Positions 11,573 through 21,319 of a DNA stretch of 32,631 nucleotides are shown here, piece by piece. The DNA lies in NCBI GenBank assembly GCA_902779535.1, contig CACZBX010000020.1, forward strand, positions 1-32,631, written 5' to 3'. The stretch is from an uncultured Bacteroidales bacterium (GTDB lineage Bacteria; Bacteroidota; Bacteroidia; Bacteroidales; Bacteroidaceae). The translations under genes were made by a program, and so were the position numbers. The notes under the pieces are model-generated. The model did no database searches, had not been told where the DNA came from, and was given only the letters and a program-made list of their open reading frames with translations. The first letter of the stretch is position 1. Each line of letters begins with the position of its first letter.

Positions 11573-11582
11573 CAAACTTAAA

Positions 11583-14543
11583 TTATAAAGCAAATTCTTT
11601 TAAATCCTTTTTCCATGGGATTTGTTGGAGCAACGAATTGTAGATTGGGTCTTGCTGCAGTAGTTCCGGGACGCCGAGAATGAACAACCGTTTGCGAGCT
11701 CGGGTAAGGGCAACATTGAGTTTTCGGTCGATGAAAACGCCCTTTTCTTCAGTTAAATTGGGTAGCCATTCCAGTTGTGACAGTTGGTTGATGCTCAAAG
11801 AGTAGATAATCACATCCCGTTCGCTTCCTTGATAGCGTTCGATAGTGTCGACGGAGATGTTCGCGAGTGGGGGTATTTGAAGTTGACGAAGCGCTTTTCG
11901 AATCAGTGCAATCTGGCTGCGATAAGGAGTAATAATGCCTAACGTGTGGGAAAAATCAAAACTATCGGGTGATTCTTCATAGATCCGACGAGCAATCTGT
12001 GCCGCCACCTGAGCCTCTTCATGGTTTGTCTTACACGATGAATTGCTTAAGTCGGGATGTGATGGGATAAACATGATCGGTGTCGGGATCTCTTCCAATT
12101 GGTGTTTCAAACCGAGAACTTCCAGTTCACCGAAATAAAAAGCATGATTGGGAAATTCTGCAATGCCAGGGTGCATCCTTCCTTGTTTGTGAAGCATATC
12201 GACAGCCTGTGTCTCGCCTCGCTGTTGATGATAACGGTAGAGCCGTTCGAAAAGAGAATCTTTCAGGTTGTGGATGCCTGTTTCCCTAAGTAACTGATGG
12301 TGTACTTTCGAGTCTTCTGATGATTGAAGGACGATGGCTGGCAGTTGTTTGGGGTCGCCAATCATCACGAACTTGTCGATGGCATCCCGACCATCTGTGG
12401 AACGAGCTGTGAGCAGGCCAAGTAGTTGAGGCTCTAATATCTGAGTGGCTTCATCGATGATGGCAGCATCGAAGTGTTTCATCTTGAACAATTCGGGCTT
12501 GGACGAGATCGATAAGATGGTGCCGACGAACACATCACATTGTGTGATGACTTCCTGTACACGAGTTCGATTGGTACAATCCTCAAGGATATGTGGTAAC
12601 AGATGATCTTTGTACCGACTATCGCATGATAGTTCCGAGCCGATTCGGATGTAATGAACGGTTGGTTCCATATCCGATAAGGTTTGACAGATTTCATCGA
12701 CGGCACGGTTGGTGTAGGCCATTAAAAGAAGTCGTTGGTGATGTCGTAGATGGAGCATATCCACCATCCTGCGTAAGGCTCTCGAGGTCTTGCCTGTTCC
12801 CGGAGGACCTACCAATAAAAAGTAATCGCGGGCAGAAAGAGCCTTGAATGCCATTCGTTCGAAGACATCAGCGGTACGGTTTGCCTGTTCATAGAGGTCG
12901 TTATCGAAGCGTGGGGGTCTCTGTGCCAGAAGCATTTCTTTTCGCTCTTTATTGGCAGAGAGAAAAGATGATAACCCTTGATACATTGCACGATAGGATG
13001 TGTCCATATAGTCGTGCTCAATGGCATATTTGCTGGAAGAGGGTAATACGGACAGGTTCCGTTGTGCTGAACGGAGGCGAATACGTATCTCGCGGTCGGT
13101 CATCTCTTCTAAACTTCCCTTGAAGATAAGCTTGTTTGTTACATTATCGGTCTCCTTGTTTCGCTCATAGAGTACTACCACGTCTCCAATGCGGAAATTA
13201 GGCATAAAGAGATCGTCGTACTCCGGCAAAGATAAAGTGACATTCGGATTGGTTGCGTCAGAAGCATAATTCTCGGTAATCGTCAGGTTGTACAGAATTT
13301 CACCCGCCTCCATTTTCTCTTCCAAGGAATTCAGCCAGAGAGATGATGCTCCCATCCGGCCGTAATAACCGGTGCATCCGGTCTTAGAGGTATATAACTC
13401 CTTGGTAATGAAATTATAGATTGTATAGAAATATGCCTTTTCTATATCCGACAAGTGTCGGATGTGTTCCCCAAATTTGGCGATGGGCGGACAGAGATAG
13501 TTTTCCCAGAAACGGCCATATAGATGAGCCGTATTTAAAGTCCGAGGATCAACCTGAGCAAGCAGAGCGGTCGTATAATCCAAATTGTTATGCTGCTGTG
13601 TCTCATACTCGTTGGCCACGATGATGTTTCGGAGGTTGATGGTTTGCTTGACTTGTTCCCAGGAAGAAGCCTGTGCTTGATAAAGGGAAGGGTATTTGGT
13701 GTATAGCAGATAGGGACGTGTATGCTCATGGCTCTGGTTCATACTGTATTCCAACACAGCCATATACAAAAGCATTTGTGTGAGGTTGTTTTTCTTTGGC
13801 AAAATCTTCCCTCTTTGTGAGAATTCGTCGGCCTTACCCGATTTCATTTCAATGAAGCTGCTCATGTCGCGCTGCATATAGTCAAGCCGTCCCTGTATGC
13901 CAAGTGCTTCACAGATGTACGATGGTTCTAATACAGCATCGTGCTCGTCTAAATGATATTCCCTAAATGCATGCTTGACAATTTTGTAGATATTGACGAA
14001 GTGTTTCATGCAATCCTCAAGGAATTCGGTCGCTTCGTATCTATCCGACAACTCTTCACATGCAGCTAATTCGAGTGGATACATTCGAAACGCTTTTTTC
14101 ATACATTCCTTAAAACTCAGTGTTTTCTCGGGACAATGGATCCATTCGTCCAAGAAGAGGTTGGCAATGTTTCCTAATAGAATGGGACGGGTGTTCTCAG
14201 AAGGAGTGAGCCGTTTCCAAAGATAGTTGGCCGGATGACTTCCAAAGTCGCATGAACATTCGGCCAGCGAACTAATATCCAACAAGTAGTCGGGTTCTAA
14301 AACTATGAATGAAGGGAGTAGCGCTCCGTCTGGTTCGACCGTGACATCCAGTAAGTTTAGCATGCAACCAGTCCAAAGGCGTTGGACTGTTTCTTCAAAA
14401 ACATCATTGACACCCTTGACTCCATGTCGAACCTTCAAGACTTCTGCATCGGGTGTACAGGGTGTGACATATAAGAAATCCGCATCCGTGGCACGTACCA
14501 CGACGCGTATTCTTCGGATCGTTTGAGGGTTGCCCATGCTCAC
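11583..14543 (-). CDS. Dna2-like PD-(D/E)XK nuclease fused to SF1B helicase
   Basis: This 986-residue protein joins a RecB/Cas4-type nuclease to a UPF1/Dna2-type helicase. Nuclease motifs are Asp221 in GRLDYM, Glu232 and Lys234 in EMKSGK, and the QxxxY motif (Gln256, Tyr260). A beta-barrel-like insert near 450-500 comes before the helicase, which has Walker A GPPGTGKT (579-586), Walker B with Asp697-Glu698 (IIDEAT), GDPKQLPA, ERYQGSERD and NVALTRARKRL. All motors and nuclease residues seem intact, so it should unwind and trim DNA ends or flaps, in repair or replication. It lies 12 bases or slightly more behind murF-alr and is probably co-transcribed. The first codon is GTG; an ATG two codons later (14537) is at least as likely. 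Its exact role is not established here. Confidence 0.88.
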   Translation of the reverse strand: MSMGNPQTIRRIRVVVRATDADFLYVTPCTPDAEVLKVRHGVKGVNDVFEETVQRLWTGCMLNLLDVTVEPDGALLPSFIVLEPDYLLDISSLAECSCDFGSHPANYLWKRLTPSENTRPILLGNIANLFLDEWIHCPEKTLSFKECMKKAFRMYPLELAACEELSDRYEATEFLEDCMKHFVNIYKIVKHAFREYHLDEHDAVLEPSYICEALGIQGRLDYMQRDMSSFIEMKSGKADEFSQRGKILPKKNNLTQMLLYMAVLEYSMNQSHEHTRPYLLYTKYPSLYQAQASSWEQVKQTINLRNIIVANEYETQQHNNLDYTTALLAQVDPRTLNTAHLYGRFWENYLCPPIAKFGEHIRHLSDIEKAYFYTIYNFITKELYTSKTGCTGYYGRMGASSLWLNSLEEKMEAGEILYNLTITENYASDATNPNVTLSLPEYDDLFMPNFRIGDVVVLYERNKETDNVTNKLIFKGSLEEMTDREIRIRLRSAQRNLSVLPSSSKYAIEHDYMDTSYRAMYQGLSSFLSANKERKEMLLAQRPPRFDNDLYEQANRTADVFERMAFKALSARDYFLLVGPPGTGKTSRALRRMVDMLHLRHHQRLLLMAYTNRAVDEICQTLSDMEPTVHYIRIGSELSCDSRYKDHLLPHILEDCTNRTRVQEVITQCDVFVGTILSISSKPELFKMKHFDAAIIDEATQILEPQLLGLLTARSTDGRDAIDKFVMIGDPKQLPAIVLQSSEDSKVHHQLLRETGIHNLKDSLFERLYRYHQQRGETQAVDMLHKQGRMHPGIAEFPNHAFYFGELEVLGLKHQLEEIPTPIMFIPSHPDLSNSSCKTNHEEAQVAAQIARRIYEESPDSFDFSHTLGIITPYRSQIALIRKALRQLQIPPLANISVDTIERYQGSERDVIIYSLSINQLSQLEWLPNLTEEKGVFIDRKLNVALTRARKRLFILGVPELLQQDPIYNSLLQQIPWKKDLKEFAL

Positions 14544-14555
14544 GCTGAAAACGCT

Positions 14556-17015
14556 TTAATCTTGATAGTATATCCGCTTTACACGGTCGGAGATACTGGT
14601 TAATATCTCGTATGGAATCGTTCCCAAAATAGTCGATAAGGTGGTGACTGGTAGGTCATCGCCAAAGATGATAACGCGGTCGCCCTCCTTACAGTCAATA
14701 TCTGTGACATCGATCATGGCTACATCCATACAAATATTACCTACATAGTATGCTTTCTGTCCGTTGACCAGACAATATGCGTTTCGATTTCCAAGATGAC
14801 GGTCCAGTCCGTCGGCATATCCGATAGGAATGGCAGCAATGCGTGAATCCCTGTCCAGCCTTCCTTTTCGACTATAGCCTACTGAGTCTTCTTTTTTCAC
14901 ATGATGAATCTGCAGGATGGTGGTCTTCAGGGTGCTGACATTGTGTAGGATATCATTGGTGAATGGGTCGACACCATAAAGGCCGAGTCCCAGACGAACC
15001 ATATCGAATTGGTAATCGGCATACCGTTCTATGCCTGCCGTATTCAGGATATGGCGGATAATCTTATGAGAGAAAGCACCTTGCAACTGGTCGGAAACTT
15101 CTTTAAATAGGTTTATCTGCTGGATGGTGAATGCGTCGAACTGGGTAGAATCACTGCCCACCAGATGTGAGAACACCGAACGGGGGATAACGGCCGACTG
15201 TTGTTTAAGTCGTTTGATCAGTTGGGGAATATCTTCCGGCTCAAATCCAAGGCGGTTCATACCGGTATTAATCTTGATATGAATAGGGAAATTGGTGACA
15301 CTTTCCTTTTCGGCAGCCTTGATGAGTTGTTCCAAGAGGTGAAAACTATAGACTTCCGGTTCCAACTTATAGTCGAACATGGTTTTGAAAGCCGATAGCT
15401 CAGGGTTCATAATCATGATGGAGGAGGTGATTCCTGCTTTGCGGAGGGCCGATCCTTCGTCGGCTACAGCCACGGCCAAATAGTCAACGCGGTGATCTTG
15501 TAAGGTCTTTGCCACCTCGTACGAGCCCGCTCCATAGGCTGAGGCCTTGACCATGCACACCATCTTCGTCTCTGGCTTGATCTTGCTTCGGTAATAGTTT
15601 AGGTTGTCGACCAAGGCGTTGAGGTTGACTTCGAGAATCGTCTCGTGTACTTTCAGTTCCAATTGGTCGGAGATATCCTCAAAGTGGAACTGACGCGCAC
15701 CTTTAATCAGGATTACTTCGTTGTGAAATTCCGATAACAGATCAGAAGTCAGGAATTCATCAGTTGTATGGAAAAAGTATTTCTCGATGTTGAACAAAGA
15801 AGAGGCAGCGCTGATCTCTTTTCCAATACCGATAATCTTGTGTACGCCTCGGCTTACGGTCAGTTCGGCGATCTGCCGATAGAGCAGTTTGTTGCTACTG
15901 CCGGTTTCGAGCAGGTCGGATAAGATCAGCGTACGTTTTCTTCCAGCTTCTTCCGACCGACGTTGCATAAAATCCAAGGCAATATCCAAGGAAGCTAAAT
16001 CGGAGTTGTAACTGTCATTGATTAGGACACAGTTGTTCTTCCCTTCCTTCACTTCCAGCCGCATGGCTATCGGTTCGAGGTGTGCCATCCGTTCCGCTAT
16101 CTTCTCGGGCGGTATCATCAGGTAAAGCGCAATGGCGAGACAATGCAAGGAGTTTTCAATCGATGCATCGTCGATGAAAGGAATGGTGTAAGTATTTGGC
16201 ATATTCAGATACCGATAGTTGACGGTCGTGCTGTTTTCGCCTTTCTGGATAGAGGAGACATATAGGGCCCGTTCATTATCCTTTCTTGACCAAGCGATTT
16301 CGCGAGCGGGAAGCAGCGACTTTTGGATACATGAACTAATCAGTTCGTTGTCGGCATCATAGACGATGACATCACATTCCTTGAACAACGTCAGTTTCTC
16401 CATGCACTTATCTTGCATAGAGAGGAAGTTCTCTTGGTGAGCACCACCGATATTGGTAAGTACACCAATATTGGGGCGAATAATTTCTTGTAATGCTTCC
16501 ATCTCACCCATCTCCGAGATCCCGGCTTCGAATACTCCCACTTCGGTATGGTCGTTCATCAACCACACTGATAGCGGAACCCCGATTTGTGAGTTGTAAC
16601 TACGGGGAGAGCGGGTCACTATCTTGTCTGGACTGATCAGTTGATAGATCCATTCTTTGACAATGGTCTTCCCGTTACTGCCGGTAATGCCGATGACAGG
16701 GATGTTGAATTGTTGGCGGTGGATGGCAGCTAACTTTTGTAAGGCACGTAGTGGTTGTTTTACAAGCAGATAATTGGCATCAGCTTCCACCTGTGCTGGT
16801 AATGTTGAGACGACAAAGTTCCGTACGCCTCGCTTATAGAGGTCACCAATGTATTTGTGGCCATCGTTCCGCTTGGTCTTCAGGGCAAAGAAGAGGGTCT
16901 CTTCGGGAAAGCCGAGCGAACGGCTGTCGGTTAAGAGCCAATCGATGGTATAATCAATGGAGCCTGTTCGTTGTGCACCGATAATTTCGGTTATACTTTG
17001 GATAGTGTTTGACAT
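14556..17015 (-). CDS. murF-alr: Bifunctional MurF ligase / alanine racemase
   Basis: Two consecutive steps of D-alanine use in wall synthesis are fused in 819 residues. The N-terminal half (about 1-450) is MurF, which adds D-Ala-D-Ala to UDP-MurNAc-tripeptide: nucleotide loop GITGSNGKT (109-117), the FEAGISEMGEM block and the NDSYNSD block. The C-terminal half (about 455-819) is a fold type III alanine racemase: PLP lysine Lys490 in MVKASAYGAG and catalytic tyrosine Tyr714 in GYSRKG. The fusion is known from Bacteroidetes. Because the racemase feeds D-Ala ligase, whose product MurF uses, fusion ties the two ends of that branch. The gene overlaps the upstream GSCFA gene by 25 bp, which implies translational coupling. 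The DNA ligase Ddl is not in the window. Confidence 0.96.
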   Translation of the reverse strand: MSNTIQSITEIIGAQRTGSIDYTIDWLLTDSRSLGFPEETLFFALKTKRNDGHKYIGDLYKRGVRNFVVSTLPAQVEADANYLLVKQPLRALQKLAAIHRQQFNIPVIGITGSNGKTIVKEWIYQLISPDKIVTRSPRSYNSQIGVPLSVWLMNDHTEVGVFEAGISEMGEMEALQEIIRPNIGVLTNIGGAHQENFLSMQDKCMEKLTLFKECDVIVYDADNELISSCIQKSLLPAREIAWSRKDNERALYVSSIQKGENSTTVNYRYLNMPNTYTIPFIDDASIENSLHCLAIALYLMIPPEKIAERMAHLEPIAMRLEVKEGKNNCVLINDSYNSDLASLDIALDFMQRRSEEAGRKRTLILSDLLETGSSNKLLYRQIAELTVSRGVHKIIGIGKEISAASSLFNIEKYFFHTTDEFLTSDLLSEFHNEVILIKGARQFHFEDISDQLELKVHETILEVNLNALVDNLNYYRSKIKPETKMVCMVKASAYGAGSYEVAKTLQDHRVDYLAVAVADEGSALRKAGITSSIMIMNPELSAFKTMFDYKLEPEVYSFHLLEQLIKAAEKESVTNFPIHIKINTGMNRLGFEPEDIPQLIKRLKQQSAVIPRSVFSHLVGSDSTQFDAFTIQQINLFKEVSDQLQGAFSHKIIRHILNTAGIERYADYQFDMVRLGLGLYGVDPFTNDILHNVSTLKTTILQIHHVKKEDSVGYSRKGRLDRDSRIAAIPIGYADGLDRHLGNRNAYCLVNGQKAYYVGNICMDVAMIDVTDIDCKEGDRVIIFGDDLPVTTLSTILGTIPYEILTSISDRVKRIYYQD

Positions 17016-17977
17016 TGTTCGATTTCCTTTTGAAAGTTTAAATAGGGATGTTCTTCCTGTAGCTTATTAAGAATCTGTATCGTATCATAGAGAAAACGAC
17101 GATAGGTGTCCGACTGTGGGTTGAACGGTTTGTGCTGAAGTCGCTTACCGACTTCCTGCCACTCTCGTAGGAACGCCTTGGTGCCGGAATCAAAAAACAC
17201 AGCGGAGAAACATTCCCAAATATATTGGATGGCTAGTGATGAAGGATGCAGCATGTCATCGGCGTAGAACCGGTAATCGCGCAATTCGTCCATCATGATC
17301 TCGTATGCGGGGAAATAAGTGATTCCATCCACTCTCCGACGTAGCTCTTCAATGGCAAGGAGCAAGGTCGACTTGCTGATCTGATTGCCGTGCAGGCCGT
17401 CTTTGATGTGACGTATTGGACTGACGGTCAGGATGAAGTGAACGGATGGATTGAAGCCTCGAACCACCTCTATCATCTCTTGAAAATCGGAGACAATTTC
17501 TGAGACCGACAGTAGGGAGCGGTCAAAAAGGCGGTCGGGCTGTTTATGGCAGTTGGCTACACATTCGTGGGTATCCCTTAACCGATAGACCCATGCTGAG
17601 CCAAAGGTAATAAAGATAAAACGGGCATTACGTATTGATCTGGCAGCCTGGGACAGACGGTCGTTGATCTGTTGTAAGCAGAGCGAGATCTCCGGAGCAG
17701 AGAAAGAGGAATGGTGCATCCAACTGTTCCATAGTCCATTGGCAAAGAACAAGTCATCAGGTTGATAAGGCTGAGGGTCACAGAGCCGTAACAATGCTTT
17801 GCTGATAGAAGACGGATTGTACAATACGCCGAACGGATTGACATCGCAGAGGAATTTATGAGTGGAGAGCAAGTTGCCGATGTGCTCGGAGAAACAAGAG
17901 CCGAAGAGCATCATCGTATCTTCGAGATGCATCTGTACACCATCTTGAGGCTGTTCTACTCGTGTCCTAAAATCCAT
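16991..17977 (-). CDS. GSCFA domain protein
   Basis: The family name comes from its N-terminal motif, seen here as GSCFS at residues 26-30 after a short lead. The rest of the 328 residues fits the SGNH/GDSL-hydrolase-like fold of GSCFA proteins (PF08885), including a FITFGSAWVYR block near 125 and a C-terminal Asp-x-x-x-His-like stretch (ADDMLHPS) that resembles block V. No signal peptide is seen, so it is cytoplasmic. The biochemical role of the family in Bacteroidetes is not known to me. It opens the operon with murF-alr and the helicase, overlapping murF by 25 bp, which hints at a link with envelope or wall metabolism (inference). Confidence 0.88.
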   Translation of the reverse strand: MDFRTRVEQPQDGVQMHLEDTMMLFGSCFSEHIGNLLSTHKFLCDVNPFGVLYNPSSISKALLRLCDPQPYQPDDLFFANGLWNSWMHHSSFSAPEISLCLQQINDRLSQAARSIRNARFIFITFGSAWVYRLRDTHECVANCHKQPDRLFDRSLLSVSEIVSDFQEMIEVVRGFNPSVHFILTVSPIRHIKDGLHGNQISKSTLLLAIEELRRRVDGITYFPAYEIMMDELRDYRFYADDMLHPSSLAIQYIWECFSAVFFDSGTKAFLREWQEVGKRLQHKPFNPQSDTYRRFLYDTIQILNKLQEEHPYLNFQKEIEQCQTLSKV

Positions 17978-18006
17978 ACTTCAATTGTCTTTGTCAAAAA
18001 TATGAG

Positions 18007-18014
18007 CAAATTTA
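18007..18014 (-). promoter_or_regulatory. -7 element for the GSCFA-murF-helicase operon
   Basis: On the minus strand this reads TAAATTTG, a perfect TAnnTTTG, 30 bases before the GSCFA start codon. No clear -33 match at the usual distance. It stands back to back with the dxs promoter. Confidence 0.5.
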
Positions 18015-18037
18015 CACATAAATATGTAGAAATGTAC

Positions 18038-18045
18038 TATTTTTG
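18038..18045 (+). promoter_or_regulatory. -7 element for the dxs-trkA-trkH operon
   Basis: TATTTTTG matches TAnnTTTG and ends 24 bases before the dxs start codon. No clear -33 element is found. With the opposite -7 element at 18007-18014 it forms a compact divergent promoter region of 92 bp. Confidence 0.5.
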
Positions 18046-18069
18046 TGCGTTAATGTTGTTAAATAAGAA

Positions 18070-19968
18070 ATGATGCAAGAGAATTCATATACTTTGCTGA
18101 ATGGGATTGATTCGCCTCAGGACCTTCGTAAACTTGACGTAGGACAATTGCCGGAGATGTGTCAGGAACTTCGGCAAAAGATTGTGGATGAGCTTTCGTG
18201 CAATCCTGGTCATTTCGCTTCCAGTTTGGGAGTGGTCGAGTTAACCGTTGCCTTACACTATGTCTTTGATACTCCGTATGACCGTATTGTATGGGATGTA
18301 GGGCATCAGGCTTATGGACACAAAATCCTTACAGGAAGACGAGACTGTTTCTTTACGAACCGTAAACTGAATGGTTTGCGTCCCTTCCCTTCACCTTATG
18401 AAAGTGAGTACGACTCGTTTGCGTGTGGACATGCTTCGAACTCTATCTCTGCTGCCTTGGGCATGGCAGTCGCAGCAGCAAAAAAACATGAAAATAACCG
18501 CCATGTCGTAGCGGTTATCGGTGATGGTGCCATGACGGGGGGGTTGGCCTTTGAAGGATTGAACAATGCAAGTGTATATCCCAACAACCTGTTGATTATT
18601 CTCAATGACAATAATATGTCCATCGATCGCAATAAGAGCGGCATGGAACAATACCTGTTAAACCTCCAGACTTCGGAAAGCTATAATTACATCCGTTATA
18701 AGCTATCGCGGATGTTCGCGAAGATGGGCTTGCTGACGGATGAACGCCGGAAGAGTATCATCCGCTTCAACAATAGCCTAAAGTCGATGTTGATGCATCA
18801 ACAGAATGTCTTTGAGGGAATGAACATCCGGTATTTCGGACCTATTGATGGGCACGATGTGACAAATCTGGTGAAGGTGCTGAACGAGATCAAGGATATG
18901 AAAGGCCCTCGGCTGCTTCACATACATACAGTGAAAGGAAAAGGCTTTAAGCCGGCTGAAAAAGAAGCTACCGTTTGGCATGCTCCGGGCCTATTTGATA
19001 AGGAAACAGGCGAACGCATCGTACCAAACACGGAAGGATTGCCACCTCGTTTCCAAGATGTTTTCGGCGAGACATTGTTGGAACTGGCTCGACAAAACGA
19101 ACGTATCGTCGGTGTAACGCCGGCCATGCCGACAGGCTGTTCGATGAACATCATGCAAAAGGAGATGCCCGATAGGGTCTTCGACGTAGGTATCGCTGAA
19201 GGTCATGCTGTCACCTTCTCAGGTGGTATGGCAAAAGATGGGCTGCTGCCTTTCTGTAATATCTATTCTTCGTTCATGCAGCGGGCATATGATAACTTTA
19301 TCCATGATGTTGCTTTGCTGAAACTACATGTTGTGCTTTGTCTCGACAGAGCCGGGCTGGTAGGAGAGGATGGACCGACCCATCATGGTGCATTCGATCT
19401 GGCTTGCTTGCGTACCGTACCTAACGTTATCGTGGCGTCGCCATATAATGAAGAAGAACTACGGAACCTGATGTATACGGCACAGCTGAAAGATATGGGA
19501 CCGTTTGTGATTCGATACCCACGAGGCAGAGGATCGATGGCCGAGTGGCGTACTCCGTTCAAAGAACTGAAGATTGGTCGTGGCAGATGTCTGAAAGAGG
19601 GGAAGGATATAGCCGTCATCTCCTTAGGACCGATTGGAAAAATGGCAGAACAGGCAATCAGTCGGGCTGAAGAAACTACGGGAAAACAGATTGCGCATTA
19701 CGATTTGCGCTTTTTGAAACCGTTGGATGAAAAAATGTTGAACGAGATAGGGTGTAATTTCAAAAAAATCCTTACCTTAGAGGATGGTTCGCTCAAGGGA
19801 GGCATGGGAAGTGCTGTCCTAGAGTTCATGAGTGAGCGTGGTTATACGCCTGTCATCAAACGAATCGGCATACCTGATTCGTTTGTGCAACATGGTACAT
19901 TAGAGGAATTATATCGCTTATGTGGTATGGATGAGGATTCTATCTATAACACATTAGTGGATTTTTAA
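18070..19968 (+). CDS. dxs: 1-deoxy-D-xylulose-5-phosphate synthase
   Basis: DXS joins pyruvate and glyceraldehyde 3-phosphate with thiamine diphosphate to start the MEP route to isoprenoids and supply thiamine and pyridoxal precursors. The 632 residues agree with the family (620 in E. coli). Seen in order: [10 protein letters not shown]-type N-terminal motif, [10 protein letters not shown] with His79, the cofactor motif GDGAMTGG (151-158) to NDNNMS (179-184), the IAEGHA motif with the catalytic glutamate in the second domain, and the transketolase C-terminal domain. Two ATG codons stand at the start; either could be used. trkA follows after ten bases. Confidence 0.97.
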   Translation: MMQENSYTLLNGIDSPQDLRKLDVGQLPEMCQELRQKIVDELSCNPGHFASSLGVVELTVALHYVFDTPYDRIVWDVGHQAYGHKILTGRRDCFFTNRKLNGLRPFPSPYESEYDSFACGHASNSISAALGMAVAAAKKHENNRHVVAVIGDGAMTGGLAFEGLNNASVYPNNLLIILNDNNMSIDRNKSGMEQYLLNLQTSESYNYIRYKLSRMFAKMGLLTDERRKSIIRFNNSLKSMLMHQQNVFEGMNIRYFGPIDGHDVTNLVKVLNEIKDMKGPRLLHIHTVKGKGFKPAEKEATVWHAPGLFDKETGERIVPNTEGLPPRFQDVFGETLLELARQNERIVGVTPAMPTGCSMNIMQKEMPDRVFDVGIAEGHAVTFSGGMAKDGLLPFCNIYSSFMQRAYDNFIHDVALLKLHVVLCLDRAGLVGEDGPTHHGAFDLACLRTVPNVIVASPYNEEELRNLMYTAQLKDMGPFVIRYPRGRGSMAEWRTPFKELKIGRGRCLKEGKDIAVISLGPIGKMAEQAISRAEETTGKQIAHYDLRFLKPLDEKMLNEIGCNFKKILTLEDGSLKGGMGSAVLEFMSERGYTPVIKRIGIPDSFVQHGTLEELYRLCGMDEDSIYNTLVDF

Positions 19969-19978
19969 TATAGTCATT

Positions 19979-21319
19979 ATGAAGATTATCATTGCAGGTG
20001 CAGGAGCTGTCGGAACGCATTTGGCAAAATTGCTTTCGGGTGAACGTCAGGATATTATCTTGATGGACGAAAATGAGGAACGGTTGGCACGAATGGACTC
20101 CAACTTCGATTTGATGACGGTTTGTGCTTCCCCGACTTCTATCTCTGCTTTGAAGGATGCCGGAGTATCGGGAACCGATTTGTTTATCGGTGTCATGCCG
20201 GAGGAAAGCCGGAACATGACGGCGTGTATGTTGGCAACCAATCTGGGGGCCAAGAAGACCGTTGCCCGAATCGATAACTATGAGTATCTACTGCCGAAGA
20301 ACAAGGACTTCTTTTCGAAACTGGGCGTTGACTCGTTGATTTATCCGGAGATGTTGGCAGCCAAGGAGATTGTTGATGCGCTGAAGATGAGTTGGATTCG
20401 TCAGTGGTGGGAGTTTGCCGGTGGCGCCTTGGTGCTGATCGGGACAAAGATGAGGAACACCGCTGAGATCCTTGACGTGCCATTGAAAGACTTGGGCAGT
20501 CGGGACGATCCATACCATATCGTGGCTATCAAACGAGGAAATTATACCATCATCCCTCGTGGTGATGATGTGGTCAAGGAGAATGATATCGTTTACTTCA
20601 CGACAACCAAGAAGCATATTCCTTATATTCGTAAGATTTCGGGGAAGGAAAGTTATGCCGATGTTCGTACGGTCATCATCATGGGCGGAAGCCGTATCGC
20701 TATCCGTGCCTCGCAATATATTCCTGATTACATGCAAGTGAAGATTATTGAGAGTGACTTGAACCGTTGTCATCGCTTGACGGAACTGGTTGATGACCGG
20801 ATCATGATTATTCATGGGGATGGTCGTGACATGAGCCTGCTCATGGAGGAGGGAATCCGCAAGACCGAGGCTTTTGTAGCCCTGACCGGTAATTCGGAAA
20901 CGAATATTCTGGCATGTTTGGCAGCAAAACGGATGGGTGTGACCAAGACAATCGCAGAAGTGGAGAACATCGACTATATCCACATGGCAGAAAGTCTGGA
21001 CATTGGTACGGTGATCAACAAGAAAAAGATTGCTGCAAGCCATATTTACCAGATGATGTTGGATGCTGACGTGGCAAACGTGAAGTGTCTGACCTTCTCC
21101 GACTCGGATGTTGCTGAGTTTGTGGTGAAGGAAGGCTCGAAGATCACGAAGAAACCAATCAAAGAGATGGGACTTCCGAAAGGTATCACCATTGGTGGTA
21201 TGATTCGTAAAGGAGAAGGTATGCTGGTAAATGGTAATACCCAAATCGAGGCAGGCGACCATGTCATGGTGTTCTGCTTGGGTGATATGATTAAAAAGGC
21301 AGAGACGTTTTTTAATTAA
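19979..21319 (+). CDS. trkA: Trk potassium uptake regulatory subunit TrkA
   Basis: TrkA is the cytoplasmic nucleotide-binding ring that gates the TrkH channel. The 446 residues hold two RCK modules in tandem. The first starts with GAGAVG (Gly7, Gly9, Gly12), a Rossmann NAD(H)-binding loop; the second with IIMGGSRIAI near residue 226-236. Each is followed by a TrkA_C-type domain (about 140-220 and 365-446). The stop codon overlaps the trkH start by one base (TAATG), showing translational coupling, and dxs is ten bases upstream. Confidence 0.96.
   Translation: MKIIIAGAGAVGTHLAKLLSGERQDIILMDENEERLARMDSNFDLMTVCASPTSISALKDAGVSGTDLFIGVMPEESRNMTACMLATNLGAKKTVARIDNYEYLLPKNKDFFSKLGVDSLIYPEMLAAKEIVDALKMSWIRQWWEFAGGALVLIGTKMRNTAEILDVPLKDLGSRDDPYHIVAIKRGNYTIIPRGDDVVKENDIVYFTTTKKHIPYIRKISGKESYADVRTVIIMGGSRIAIRASQYIPDYMQVKIIESDLNRCHRLTELVDDRIMIIHGDGRDMSLLMEEGIRKTEAFVALTGNSETNILACLAAKRMGVTKTIAEVENIDYIHMAESLDIGTVINKKKIAASHIYQMMLDADVANVKCLTFSDSDVAEFVVKEGSKITKKPIKEMGLPKGITIGGMIRKGEGMLVNGNTQIEAGDHVMVFCLGDMIKKAETFFN

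Noticed and set aside
20288-21262. Long minus-strand open frame of 324 codons opposite trkA
   Set aside because: It lies wholly inside the clear trkA gene, is rich in His, Cys and Thr without any recognisable motif, and is explained by the codon bias of trkA on the other strand.
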